NCBI GenBank assembly: GCA_023525975.1 | Contig: CM042018.1 | Coordinates: 71,617,001 to 71,681,000, forward strand | DNA length: 64,000 nucleotides | Direction of reading: 5' to 3' | DNA from: Smallanthus sonchifolius | Lineage: Eukaryota > Streptophyta > Magnoliopsida > Asterales > Asteraceae | The notes under the pieces: generated by a model | The model's database searches: none | What the model was told of the DNA's origin: nothing | Seen by the model: only the letters and a program-made list of their open reading frames with translations | Program-made: the position numbers and the translations under genes | Part shown: positions 24,601-35,936 of the stretch, one piece after another | How positions within the stretch are numbered: position 1 is the stretch's first letter | How the letters are laid out: each line of letters begins with the position of its first letter

Positions 24601-25082
24601 CATCTTCCTATAGTTAATGTGAGCTAGCTTCCTGTGCCACAATATTGAATCAGATTCTGACGCCTTGGAGAGTAAACAAGTAGGAACTGAATCTGTTGTA
24701 GTGGCGACACTCATGTCAAGGACATACGTGTCATTTCTCCTCGGAGCCTTCTTGAGAATCCATTCATTAGGAATCACGAAGCCCGGTTTCAAAATATAGC
24801 ATTTAGCATCGTTGAAATGGAACGAAAACTTCTTGTCACAAACTTGTGATACACTTAAAAGATTGTGTTTCAGCTGCTCAACATAATTCACCTTCTCAAA
24901 TTTGACTTTTTCATTCTTTAACGTACCCTATCCAGTTATGTACCCGCCTTTATTACCCGCAAAAGCGACATAACCTCCATCAATTTTTTAACATCCTCAA
25001 GCAATCTAACATTCCCTGTCATATGTCGAGAGCAACCACTATCCACATACCATGTATTGTTGATAGTCCTCCTTGGTTGTCC
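21667..25082 (-). pseudogene. C3a pol: protease, integrase, RT, RNase H
   Basis: Right to left: protease with DSGCSRH near 25045, HNLLSVSQVCDKKF, an integrase zinc motif with intact CIPCKKGK, and a core with MDLFGP, RSDNDSEF and QQNGVAERK. RT has KWVFKCKKDD, LDVKSAFLYGK, LYGLHQAPRAWYE and catalytic YVDDIIFGS near 22610. RNase H has YTDSDFGG, STCEAEYIAA and DNNATMSI. An in-frame TAG before GTLKN (near 24929) and another at about 23460 each replace a CAG that C3b retains. RT and RNase H remain open for 570 codons. It is otherwise very close to C3b pol. Confidence 0.9.
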
Positions 25083-25100
25083 CTACATAAACAACGAGAA

Positions 25101-28100
25101 TCAGTTAGAAATAGGAACCCAAGCCATTGTGGTCTTGGGTCGTCCAGTTTGATCAAAATAAACAACTTGTAATTTATAATCAATCTTATCATTTACTTTT
25201 GAAACAGAAGTTTGACTATCAGACTTTTTCAAAGAAGATCCATTTTTATTATTTTGAAAAACATTATTTGATATATTATTGTCAGATTCGGACGTTTCCA
25301 AAATTTTCTTCAATCTTCTATTTCGTCTTCTCCTTTGAGGTCTAGACAATTTAACTTCCTGCTGAGAATCTTTTGAAATTCCAACATTAGGAATCTCAAG
25401 TTTCTCTTTGCATACAAAAGATTTAGAATTCAATTTATCATGTTGTTTAAATCCAGAGGATTTAACAAAAGATCGACCAGGCATATTTTTCTCCAAGCTA
25501 GAAGACGACTTTCCCTCATCTTTTCTTTTCAGAATCATCACCACTTTCGGTTGAGAAGGAACAGTCTTCATTTTACCCTGGTTCTTGTAAGGACAACTAA
25601 TCAGAATGTGACCAGCCTCGTTGCAATGAAAACACACTCTTCTTTCTTGATAAGTTCTGAAATAAGGAGTTTTCTTTGAATTTGAGGATCCATCAGAGGA
25701 ATAAGCTTCAGAGGAATGTCCAGAACAGTTTATCGGCTTCTTTAGAACATAAGCCTGTGTTGGCACCTTTGAAGAATACACTTTTTGATAACCAGTCGCG
25801 ACAAAACCACTTGACTGTAAAATCGGAGAAAGCTTAGATGTACCAACTTTCACCTCTTCAGGTTCAGTCAGATGCATCTATCCCGGGTAACAGTTTTAAC
25901 AACTGTTGGTTCATCAATTTTAACTTCTTTTGGAATGCCTTCAACCTTCTTATCATCAAACACCTCATCTTCAGAATCAGACTCATACACCATATCCTCC
26001 CCAGTTATCGGATTCACCTTTAACACAGTCCTTGGATCTATCTCCTCTTCATGTATGATTTCAGGTTCCACCACATAATTTGCATTGAACGGTGGAGGAA
26101 TAAATCCAATTCCAGCAACACGCTTTGTAGGATCAGCATTTGAGTTAAAATAATCCAAAACAACCGAAGAATTTTCAAAATTTTCCATCTTTCTATGAAG
26201 TTTGATCACTTCAGACTCTTTGTCAGATATTTCTTTATTCTTTTGAGCAACAACTTCAATACGTTTTTCTATCTCAGCATAAGCCATGTCTAGATGATAA
26301 CCCTGCTCTTTGTATTTTAGCCCAAGAGAATTTAAGTCTCTTTTCAAAGACTCAATTCTATCGATGCACAATTTATCATTATCTTTCAGTTTCTGGTTAA
26401 TTGAATGCATCGATTTCATATCACAAATCAAATTTGTGTTATCATCCATGACCTTTTGCAGTTTATCTTTAACAGTAATGCAGTTAGAACAGTAAATATG
26501 ACAAACAGAGTCTTTTACCTTAGATGGATCAGACATGTCTACCATGAATACTTTGGAAATGAGAATATTTTCTGAATCAGCACCATCAGAAGCATTTTGA
26601 GTAAGAACAATATCCTTCTCAGCAACACCTGATGTAGCATCAGAATCAATATTCTGCACTTGTTCTATTTTTTTCATCAACGCTTGGAACACTGTCACCA
26701 TCACAAGAATCATCACTAGAACTTTCATCATCGGTCGACTCCTCTGGTTTTTCAGAATGAATTTCTGCTACAAAAGCCTGACTCGCAGCACCCACCAAGT
26801 CTTCCAGATGAATTCCCCAGTCATAGTTTTCATCGTTCTGAGCAACCAATGCCGATGAAGCAGATGCATGATTTGTATTACCAGATGAACCATGTGAATG
26901 ATTCCTATTATGCTGAAAATTAGGCTGCTTCTTTTCAGAATCAAACTCGACCTTTGGCTTCACACATTCCTTAGCAAAGTGACCATATTCTTGATAGTTG
27001 TAACACTGAACTTTGCTTTTATCAAAACCCATGCGAGATCGACTATTTGAACCAATATATTTTCTGCTAGTTTTCTTCAAGAAATCTTTAGCTTGACGCA
27101 TCAACATGGCCATATTCCATTGGATATTCATTTCTTCCAGATCAACAAGGTCAATCTGTCTGAAATCTTCTTCTATAACCTCAGGATCATGTATTTTACC
27201 TCCAATAAAATTCTCATATGATGCCATGAATGAGGAAAACATAGCAAGATAATCATCTGCAACCTTCTGATTCAAATGAGATCCAGATGAAGTAGAAGCT
27301 GTAGTCGCAGAAAATCCAGAATGGATTGAATGACCAGAATGAATCGGAACTCCAGAACACTAATCATTTGAATAATCTTGAGCATCGCCAGAAAAGAATG
27401 CCACTCCAGTACCAGTTTTACCAGTAGATTTGGCAAAATACATTGAGGGATCCTGGATATGCTCCAAGTTAGTCTCTTTCTTCTTCATATTCATGTCATG
27501 CGACTGAATCTTCCCTAGAACTTCTTCAAGAGACATGGTTTTGTACTTAATATTCTCTTTGATTAAAACCGTATACACATCAAATTTTGATGGTAAAACC
27601 TACAAGAATTTATCATTGATTTCCTCAGTCTCATACACCACAGACGCACTTGCCAATTCACTAGAAAGATGATAGAATCTTGTAGCAAGATCATCCAAGG
27701 ATTCGTTTTGAAAATGTTTAAAGACCAAGAACTGCTTCTTTAGTAGCTCCTTTCTACTCTTCTTCACATCCAAACTTCCTTCACACCTTTTCTGTAATGC
27801 TTCCCACAGTTGTTGAGAAGACTTGAACTGTTTGAAACTGTGATATATTTCCTTCGGAAGAGACATCGAAATACTAGCCATCGCTTTCTTTTCCCTGTCA
27901 AATAGTAACTTCTCTTCAGTAGTTAACGCTGACACCGGCTTTGGAACATCATCCTGTCCCATCCACGAATAAGTCGGATGCGTATAACCTTCCAAAATCG
28001 GAATCCATAAACTGGTATCTGTAAAAGATACAAACTGGTCGAACCGATCTTTCCAATTAGAATAATCAGCTAGATTCAACAACTTCGGAGGTTTTGGAGA

Positions 28101-28157
28101 TGTACCGATCTCATTGTCATAATTGAACATATTCGTGACTTGAACCATATTTGCCAT
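25101..28157 (-). pseudogene. C3a gag (extended, broken)
   Basis: The ATG at 28157 begins MANMVQVTNMFNYDNEIG. The capsid-like domain has DYSNWKDRF and QQLWEALQKRCEGSLDVKKS. A frame break comes at about 27600. The first knuckle (26964-27005) reads CYNYQEYGHFAKEC, with Tyr at the second Cys position. An acidic stretch and a coiled coil (26400-26180, with IDRIESLKRDLNSLGLKYK) follow. The second knuckle, CFHCNEAGHILISC, is intact. Gag ends VPISN then TGA (25101-25103), in the same frame as protease (see findings). At least three frameshifts or stops are present. Confidence 0.85.
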
Positions 28158-28198
28158 TTTCTTGAAAAATTTTCCAAGTGTTGAACTCCCTTTACCAT

Positions 28199-28442
28199 TA
28201 GGCGAAGATAATAAGTTCGCCTCTGAGACACCCAAGCGAACTTAATGAGAAGCGAACTTAATAAGTTCGCTTAAACCAGAAACTTGAAATCTGCTTAAGT
28301 TCGCTTAAAAATAAGTTCGCCTAAATCAGAATTCAAAAATCTGATTAAGTTCGCCTAAAATAAGTTCGCTTAATCCTGTGAGAAGTGAACTTGACAAGTT
28401 CGCCTGCTAAGTTCGCCTACACACAAATCAGGAAGTTCGCCT
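28199..28442. promoter_or_regulatory. C3a leader GCGAACTTA motif cluster
   Basis: Between the gag ATG and the PBS, this leader holds about twelve copies of GCGAACTTA or its inverse TAAGTTCGC within 245 bp. C3b has the matching cluster at 50979-51170. Confidence 0.8.
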
Positions 28443-28737
28443 GCAGTAACAGAATCAAGATCAAGAACACTTCAGACCACTTTCGCGAACCAGAGACATA
28501 CTGAAATCATCATTAATCACTGATTTGAAGGAATTATTCAAAATTGGACCGTAGGATTGTATACTTTCTCTATTAGAAGCTTTCTATTGGATCAATTTCG
28601 TCAAAGTCCTCTTCAAAACACCAAATCAGATCTGAATCAGTCTTGAAAACTCCATGGAAATGAAAAACTCAAAAATGACGAATTTCATGTCAATTTGCAT
28701 ATAAAACCATCTAGAATCAACAAGAATCACGAGCAAT
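28443..28737 (-). other. C3a leader without motif
   Basis: About 295 bp of leader between the motif cluster and the PBS, closely matched by C3b (50683-50978). I see no ORF or recognisable element. Confidence 0.6.
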
Positions 28738-28750
28738 AGCTCTGATACCA
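28738..28750 (-). other. C3a primer-binding site
   Basis: The minus strand reads TGGTATCAGAGCT, complementary to the initiator tRNA-Met 3' end over twelve bases, two bases from the LTR edge at 28753. Confidence 0.9.
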
Positions 28751-28752
28751 CT

Positions 28753-29225
28753 TGTAGGTCCTCATGGCGCTTCTACGGATCGATCTCGTGATAAGACGTG
28801 ACGTTAACTTGAAGTGCGAAATCCAACGAATCAACGTTTATACGCACAAAATACAATGTAGACAATCAAGTAAATAACATTCTCAATTGTATTCCAAATC
28901 ATAATGGTGTTTACAGACTCAATCAGACTTGTTCTGTATATTCTCTACTACTTTCGACTGACTCTGTAAACACATATATATAGCCGTCTGACCTGATATA
29001 GGCGAACTTATTAAGTTCGCCTCTAACGACTAAGGAACTTAACAAGTTCGCCTCATATAGACTTAAGCGAACTTATTAAGTTCGCCCCTGTTAGACCAGG
29101 CGAACTTAAAAAGTTCGCCTCTAGGTAAACTTGAATAAACACTTAGTGACTTTTACATAACAAAAACATAAAGACATAAGATCTAACTATTACAAGCTTT
29201 TGTCATTACAAACTATGTCCTAACA
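28753..29225 (-). repeat. C3a 5' LTR
   Basis: It pairs with 16526-16999 with about 2 percent substitutions. The palindromic GCGAACTTA units lie at about 29002-29121; one unit carries a short deletion relative to the other LTR. The GTCAC duplication follows at 29226-29230. Confidence 0.93.
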
Positions 29226-31790
29226 GTCACAAAGAAGCCTCATGTGAGATCCATTGTTCATGAGAAGGAGGTACTGATTTATGAGAGTACTATCAAAAAT
29301 GCGTTACAACTAGATGATGATAGACGGGACCCAAGAGTTATCAACGAAGATGAGACAATAAATAGATTAGTGCAAGAGTTAGGGTATGAGGGACCGTTCA
29401 GAAAGAACGAAATTCAAAATAGATTTTTATCTAAAGATTGGAGGCTCATTATGTACATTTTTATACACTCTCTTTCCCACAGAAAAGGCTGTTATGATGC
29501 ATTAAGTGTATATTGGTGTGGAATTATGCTAAAGATTTGTGGTGAAGAAAAATTCAATCTCTCGTATCATTTATTCGCCCAGATAATCAACCGAGCAAAA
29601 GAAAGCAAGTGGCTGCTTTATCCTCGATTCATACAAATGATCCTTAATTATCTTCTAAAAGATCTACCACCATGTGGTCATCCCATGACCTTTGTAAAGG
29701 ATGAATCTCGTATCTACACTGATGTACTAAGGGTATACGAGAAGTTCTCTGGGAAATGGACTCCTATGTTCAATAATATGTATCGGGAAGAACGTTTACC
29801 GACAATTAAGGCCGCTCTTAAAGTTGTTAAAGAAAAGAAAACATAGAAAGCAAAGATTGCTGAACAGAAAAGAAAGGTTGAGAAAAAGAAGGAACCATCA
29901 ATCAATGATGACGAGATTGCTCGGAAAAGAAAAGATAAAGGAAAGGCAATTGACCTTGATGCTAGGAAGAAAAAGAAGCAAAGATCTAGAGGTGACAGTG
30001 AAGGATTCATGAAATCCGCAAGAGATAGTTATGTTCATCAGCAAAGGAGTCCATCAAGACTAAATACTCTTCCTCCCCATAGTATTACTGATGCAGACAT
30101 TAAGGCAGATCGCTTAGCCCGTGCCGCTCTGGAAGCCAAAGGACTTCCTCCGTCCAGGCAGATAGAAGACACATCAGGAACAAGACATTCTCCTTCTCCA
30201 CAAACAACATCTATCCCTCCTACCGACACTCCTAAAAGAATGAAATCCATGGCTAAAAGGAAGTCTAGGCCAATTGGAAATCCCGTTCCTCCTCCTATCA
30301 AAGAACCTTTAGATCTAGAATTGGTTAAAAATGTTAGGATTAAGGCTGCTTAGTTACTTAGATGGATGAAAGGACAGATTGAAGCATCAAATAGCAGAGA
30401 AGATGACAGAGATTGTGAGACTGAGGATTTAAAAACTACCATCAAGATACTGAATTTTCAGCTTGATAATCAAATTTCTCTAAACCAGGAGATTCAAACA
30501 AATATGAATGATATGAGAAAAGCTCTATTAACATTAAAGAGAGGAAGTCGTAGTCTGACCTCGGAAGTGAATAGGCTATGAGAATGCTAGAATGAAGAAC
30601 CTCTTATCTATAATGAAATCTTTGACTCGTCCATCTTCAAAGATGCGGTTATCTTTGACTTGGATCAAGATGAAAATGAGAAAAAGAAACATGAAGATCC
30701 AATGGATCAAGAACCAAGCACAGAAATACCAAAGAGAATGAATAATGAGGATGATGAAGGATATGGTGGTACTGGTTTGGGAACAGGCGGAACAAGCTCA
30801 AATGCTCCTACAGATGGAGAAGAAGGCAATATGGAAGGAAATGAAAACCTCTGATATCCCTGTATCTGAAGAAGCCAAGGATGATGTTGTGAATGAAGAC
30901 ATGGAAGATATGCTAGAAGAATTTATGGAAGAAGGCAAAGGAGAAAAGATTTGCTATGAAACTGCTTTTGGAGAATCCATCAACCTTGACGACGATGAAT
31001 CAATCGACAAGTCTGAATGGTTCAAAACTTCCAAACCTATCCCATGCCCTCTCCATCAAAATATTGACATTCTTCATAAAGCATCAGAAAGAAAGATTAT
31101 TTCATGGGCATATGACGGTCTAAAGCATCTATTTGTTATCAAAATACGAATGGGAGAGATACAATACATTCAAAATGAGCATGATCTTCAATCCTTACCA
31201 ACTTGGGATATTTATGCTTTAGAGAAGCTGAGTATGATCAATCATGGCAATCATTCAAAAGGCAACAACGTTGAACAGATGATTATTTCTGAATGCCACA
31301 AAAGGTTCCCCACTTTCAAACCTCAGCAGCCTAAGAAGAAAAGGTCAACGAAAGAGATAAATCCAGTGACAAACCACCCTAAGATCATCACTTATGTTCA
31401 ACCAGCCAAGGTATTTATAGGATTTTGATTCCTCCAGAACGAGTGACTTGTCTTCATCACTTCATCAAATGGTACTATGATAATCACACAGGAGAAGCGT
31501 ACTATTTAGAGACGGGACTCCTTTGAATGGCATTCATATACTTGATCCAATGGACATGTTCTCTTCCTCAATTCCTGATCTTGAAGTGCTTTTCAAAAAC
31601 AACATCAGAAGGGGGCAGGTCATGCAACCGAAGAAGAAGCAACATTATTTGCTCATGCTGCCACCCGAGCTTTAGATTTAAAAAAGAAAATGGCTGAACT
31701 AAAGGCCAGCATCGAAGCCCAAGAAAAGGATGATCAGCCCAAGGATTCTGAGGAGGAGAGGCCCAAGGAACATTAAAGAATCAGGATTGC
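29226..31790 (+). pseudogene. C2 third ORF, 3' part
   Basis: The frame interrupted at 16525 resumes with KKPHV and IVHEKEVLIYESTI (compare PHV and TEIVISEETI of C3). It continues through LYPRFIQMILNYLLKDLPP (29617-29670), the motif shared with C3a. A stop lies at 29844-29846. Next come a Lys/Arg-rich stretch (29824-30000), a coiled-coil-prone part (30366-30581) and an acidic part (30640-30960). The C-terminal domain (31060-31500) has IISWAYDG, LFVIKI, then KWYYDNHTGEAYYLE near 31466-31508. The tail is Glu/Lys-rich and ends near 31776. Several frameshifts are present. Biochemical function is unknown. Confidence 0.78.
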
Positions 31791-31808
31791 AACAGTTTTG
31801 AGGGAAAT

Positions 31809-32277
31809 TGTTGGTACCTGAGAAACCGTTGTATTCCTGATAAACTGTAGGGGCTTAGATGAAACTTTTGTAAAGTTTGGTTTTTGGGTCAAGAGTCTCC
31901 AGCGACTCTTGATGAGTCGCTATGTCGGTTGTCGGCCGACTGTCGATAGTCGGTAATCTTCATGCCGACTCTTGTTATGTTCTCTATAAATAGCAACCCA
32001 AAAACCTAATTGAAGGGCTTTTGATTCACCCGTTGTCACAATAGTTAATTTGAGAAGGTAGGAGGTTGTAGTTGTTATCTTTGTTATCCAGGAGCTTATT
32101 GTGTAATCGTATCATTATGGATCTAATAGAATTGTGTCTTTGTTGTTCTTATCTGCTATTGCTCTTCATCTTGTGTTTCTTATGATCATCGACAAATTAG
32201 CTCGTCTATAGCTATTATGTTGATTGTTTCCTGTTTAGAATCATTCTAGCACAAGGACCCTATTGTCTGGACCTACA
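31809..32277 (+). repeat. C2 3' LTR
   Basis: It runs from TGTTGGTACC to GACCTACA and matches 9862-10329 with about 24 substitutions and one 1-bp indel by eye. The purine-rich TTTGAGGGAAAT directly before it is the probable polypurine tract. A TATA box CTATAAATAG lies at 31984-31993. The GCCGACT cluster (about 31893-31975) lies directly upstream of the TATA box. Confidence 0.92.
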
Positions 32278-33050
32278 AACCTCTTAACCTATATCCTATT
32301 GCATTCCAGCTATTCTCAGAGCTCTTAGTTTAAGTCTAGATACAAATTCCTATTAGTATCTAAATCCCTTAAACTATGGCTCTGATACTAACTTGTCACA
32401 CCTGTTACACGTTACACAAGACATTTACCAGAGTAGTACCTCCAACAGATATGTTCCCAAGAAAGAATGACGGGTCCAGGAGGGATTTATACACCGCTCT
32501 TTTCTTAGACAAAACATTCCGTTTGTCAGATAACTACATACCAAAATACACAGCGGAAGCTAAGCCATAAACTTCTTATATTAAAATAACTATAATGTTC
32601 ACAATATAAACAATACGTCTATTATGAAATAGACTATCCGGCAGGACTTATAGCTCTTCCAAGCGTGCCTTCACTTATCAAAGTATTCGATCAACAACTC
32701 TCCATAACGACCATCTATCTGGAATGCCATCTATAACCTGTCTAAAAATATTAGAAAATAACTGGATCAACATAAGTTGGTGAGTTCACTTTTTAAAATC
32801 ATTTGGTTTCAAAATCAGGGTTTAAAATGATATCTGTTAGCAACAACTAACAATCTTCTTCCAATAGCGACAACTATTAGATTTCATAAATATTTCTGGG
32901 TTCACAATCATCTTTTGGAAATTCATCTTGAAACATCTCCTGTGAAACTCGTTAGGGACTACTAAAGATTCCACCCGATAGCACCGACTACCGGTCTCAG
33001 AATATAATCCTACAATCCCCACCCAAGTAGCGACGACTATTGGGCTCTTA

Positions 33051-33075
33051 TTATATATATATATATATATATATA
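33051..33075. repeat. TA dinucleotide microsatellite
   Basis: A run of about twelve TA units inside the G2 LTR. Simple repeat with no further role visible. Confidence 0.9.
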
Positions 33076-33708
33076 TGACAACTTATCGACTGCCATCAAT
33101 GAACAGCGATGACTGGCTGATTGGTGCACAGCAAAGCTCATTCCCCAATGGAACGTACTAAGCGCTACATACGTGTATATATACATGGAATTATCTGATC
33201 ATATCTGATACTCAGTCTCAAGATATCATTTCTACAAATCGTATTTAAATCTGGTTTCACAACCTCTTTCGGAGGAATAAAATCATTTCATAACTTCCTT
33301 TTCCCAAAACGTATTTAAAAGTATTTAAAAATGGGCATCGTAACATTTCATAGAAACATCTTTATAAAACCAGTCTCGAATCAAAATCATTTATAAAACA
33401 TTTCCCAGTAGCAGAACCTCTTTCTGAATCAACTATAATAATCAATAGCTCGAGAAAATCCTATATCCGACATTATCATAATCAATATACCTATCTTAGG
33501 TTTACATAGAGGAACCTTAGGGGGTTCGGAAATCTTACCTCGGTACTATCTACGGAAGCTTGCGGACGAATTGCGGGAAACCGGTTTTTTGAGAGCGGAT
33601 CGGGACCTTGAGACTCGAGCTACCAGAGCTTAGTGTGTGTTTGTGAGAGTGTTTTGTGTGTGCAAATGGCTGGGCTCGAGCCATCTATTTATAGGGTGAA
33701 AATGGTCC

Positions 33709-33961
33709 CATAGCGGACCGTTATACAGGGGGGTAGCGGTCCACTATCACCCTGCTTGCGTTATCCCTACACGCGTCGTATTTCTATTGGGTCGTCCCTC
33801 TTTTTGCGGCCGGCGGACCGTTATGGTCTTTCTAGTCGGTCCACTTTCGTTCCACGCGTCAGATTTCTAACCGGTGAGTCACAAGACACGTGTCATCACC
33901 CAGTTCATTCCTTCCTCTACACATAGCAGACCGTTATGTCCTGTGATAGCGGTCCGCTATC
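33709..33961. promoter_or_regulatory. G2 LTR motif cluster (GCGGACCGTTAT pairs)
   Basis: Three facing pairs occur: TAGCGGACCGTTAT with TAGCGGTCCACTAT near 33709-33747, GGCGGACCGTTAT with GTCGGTCCACTTT near 33812-33847, and AGCAGACCGTTAT with TAGCGGTCCGCTAT near 33924-33960. They lie within about 15-270 bp upstream of the minus-strand TATA box. Confidence 0.7.
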
Positions 33962-34084
33962 CCTCCCACTTTCAGAATTTTCAATTTTAGTCCTCCATCT
34001 TGGAGAACATATAATTCAACCCCTAGACTTCAATTCTTGATATCTTTAACTCTTATATTCTATAGAAATTTTTGAGGTGTTACA

Positions 34085-35457
34085 TCAGGTTACCAACAGT
34101 TGAAAGTTAGAGAAGAGAACGTGCTGAAACCTGCTATTTCGTAATACAGTAAAGGCATTAGAATAGAAAGGTAGTCCATGTCCTAATTTAGAACAAAGAC
34201 ACTAAATGCCTTAGAATAGAAAGGTAGAAAGAATGTGCCTTAATGTAGAAACACTGAACTTGAATGCAAATGTTACCATGACATGAAATGTTTAGAACCC
34301 GAGTAGTAAAGTAAAATAGTAATTACATACTGGTCCCTGTAATTAGTAATATATATTACTCGAGGTGTTCTAAATAATTACCTATCATGAGGACATGAGT
34401 ATTCCTTGTTCGGGGGATAGAAATATTACTGACTAGAAGAGACAAAGAGTAAAGATATAGTTATTATGTTATGGAAATGTTCATTGGAGTCTTACCTTGG
34501 GCAAGCAAAATAGGGAATAAAGAAAGAATAAATGAGAAATGCAGAGTGAAGACCATAAGATTCATAGAGATAGAACACCGATCAACCGACATGCTGAGGA
34601 AGTAAATACTCAAGCAACGAATCTAAATCCTTCTAATTTGGTGAGAATGAGAAGGGGCACGGCGTAACCGACCACAATGCAGAGGATGATGGAAGGCCGA
34701 CCTTGGAGCCTACGAATTGGGCGACTGTAGCCATGAAGCTTGCTTCAATCATGGGAGTCACTTTGCTAGCAACCCTACTTGAAGCTGTGAAAGAAATCAG
34801 AAAGGGAATGAAAGGAAACCTGGAGGACATAGAAAGAGGAGGTGATAGAACTGTTGGAGTGACCGGTAATGGCAAGTTAGACGCTGAACTGTTTTTGCAT
34901 AAATTATTACAAAGCTTTATGAAGTTGTGATCCACCTATACTGGATGGAAATGAAGGGGTTACTGTTACCTATTGCTGGATAGAAAGAATAAGTGCGGTT
35001 ATCAACACTAATGAGTGTCGTGATGGAACTATAGCGCGAACCTTTGTTATAGAAACTACTGTTGGTAGAACCACAAAAGTGGTAGAAGCGGTAGATGACT
35101 GCTTGATAAGAACTAAGGGCCATTGAATTCCTGATAGGTTGTCTCTCATAGCCTGATGAGGAATTGTTGTAGTATTGGGAATGGTTTGACTTGCCTCCAA
35201 CGAAGCCCAGATAGTATGTAAAAGAAAGACGATTCGTCTCAAAGTTTCTGATGGTAGTCTAATCTCGGATATGAGGACGAAGAATGTATAGTGCCTAACG
35301 TAATCTCAATGATTAAGGCTGAAAGTTTTACGAGGCACAGCTGCAAGGCTTACTTGGCCACTACGAGTTTGTTGTGATGTCGTACAGATTAACCGATGCC
35401 CCCGCAGTGTTTATGGAATTGATTTACAAAGTCTGCCATCCAATGTTGTTTCGATGA

Positions 35458-35496
<39 letters not shown>

Positions 35497-35936
35497 TGAT
35501 ATTCTAGTCTACTCAAAAAGCGAAGGCGATAATGCCTGTCATCTCAGAGAAGTATGGATACCTTACGGAGAGAGAAGTTTTATGCAAAGTTTTTCCAAGT
35601 GCGCGTTTTGACTTAAGAAAGCTCAAATTCCTAAGTCATGTTATTAACCGCTCGGAATCTTGGGAGACATGGAAAATATAGAAACAGTAACGGAATAGAA
35701 CATCCCAAAGACGCCGACCGTAGTTCGGAATTTCTTAGGAGTTTACTAACTACTAATGGTGATTTGTTTAAGATTTCTAAGAAATAGCGTCGCCATTGGC
35801 AAATTGATCCGAAAGGAGGTAAAGTACTAATAGGGCCAATCCCAGACTGATGCCTTTGAAGAATTAAAGAAGAGATTGGCCAAGGCAACAATATTGACCC
35901 TACCCGACGGTAACGAAGACCTAGTGGTGTATTCCT
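34085..35936 (+). pseudogene. G3: relics of an old gypsy gag and RT
   Basis: At 34085-34130 a frame reads GYQQLKVREENVLKP, an RT piece. Between about 34630 and 35110 a degenerate gag follows (CDPPILDGNEG then WIERISAV, resembling CKPRNFNGTEG and WIEKMESV of G4). RT resumes at about 35330 with YEFVVMSYRLTDAPAVFMEL, then IDDILVYSKSEGD after an internal TA repeat, and DAFEELKKRL with TLPDGNEDLVVYS near 35860-35935. Stops are frequent. The stretch 34130-34600 has no recognisable content. This is the most decayed element in the window. Confidence 0.65.
35465..35493. repeat. TA microsatellite inside the RT relic
   Basis: A TATATA run splits the RT relic between the KVCHPMLF-like segment and the IDDILVYS catalytic segment. 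It occupies the place of a few codons and is probably a slippage expansion. Confidence 0.85.

Larger units (their letters stand above)
16526..29225 (-). mobile_element. C3a: full-length Sirevirus-like copia, minus strand
   Basis: This 12.7-kb element has LTRs of 474 and 473 bp, a PBS, a PPT and the GTCAC target duplication. Right to left the order is LTR, PBS, motif-rich leader, gag, protease-integrase-RT-RNase H, about 2.3 kb non-coding, a third ORF and LTR. About nine or ten substitutions and three short indels separate the LTRs (near 2 percent). It is the same family as C3b (50192-63544) in opposite orientation. Several nonsense and frameshift changes disable it. Confidence 0.93.
9862..32277 (+). 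mobile_element. C2: Sirevirus-like copia carrying nested C3a
   Basis: Two LTRs of 468 and 469 bp in the same orientation bound the element. Flanks AACAT (9857-9861) and AACCT (32278-32282) agree at four of five bases, so they are a probable decayed target duplication. The order is LTR, PBS, motif-rich leader, gag, partial protease, an unassigned stretch, a third ORF and LTR. Integrase, RT and RNase H are missing. Removing nested C3a leaves about 9.7 kb. About 24 LTR differences by eye (5 percent) make it the oldest of the datable elements here. Confidence 0.88.
32278..34084 (-). mobile_element. G2: leader, primer-binding site and 5' LTR of a minus-strand gypsy
   Basis: After the C2 end, about 100 bp of leader lead to a primer-binding site on the minus strand (TAGTATCAGAGCC at 32378-32390, one mismatch to the tRNA-Met complement). 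The LTR follows at 32394. The gag start of the same element is at 9530-9861, on the other side of C2. The rest of gag, pol and the second LTR are not found. Element identity across C2 is inferred from orientation and order. Confidence 0.72.
32394..34084 (-). repeat. G2 5' LTR (1,691 bp)
   Basis: In plus coordinates it runs from TGTCACACCTG to GAGGTGTTACA, giving element-strand ends TGTAACACC and GGTGTGACA that are nearly inverse complements. A minus-strand TATA box (CTATAAATAG, about 33685-33694) is present. Upstream of it (33709-33961) is a cluster of facing GCGGACCGTTAT and GCGGTCCGCTAT motifs. A TA dinucleotide run lies at about 33051-33075. Confidence 0.75.

Noticed and set aside
32837..33022. 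Small frame in the G2 LTR
   Set aside because: No similarity to known domains; it lies within an LTR and next to a microsatellite.
35465..35493. TA run as a possible replication origin or matrix attachment site
   Set aside because: It is a simple microsatellite interrupting an RT relic, and no supporting elements are present.
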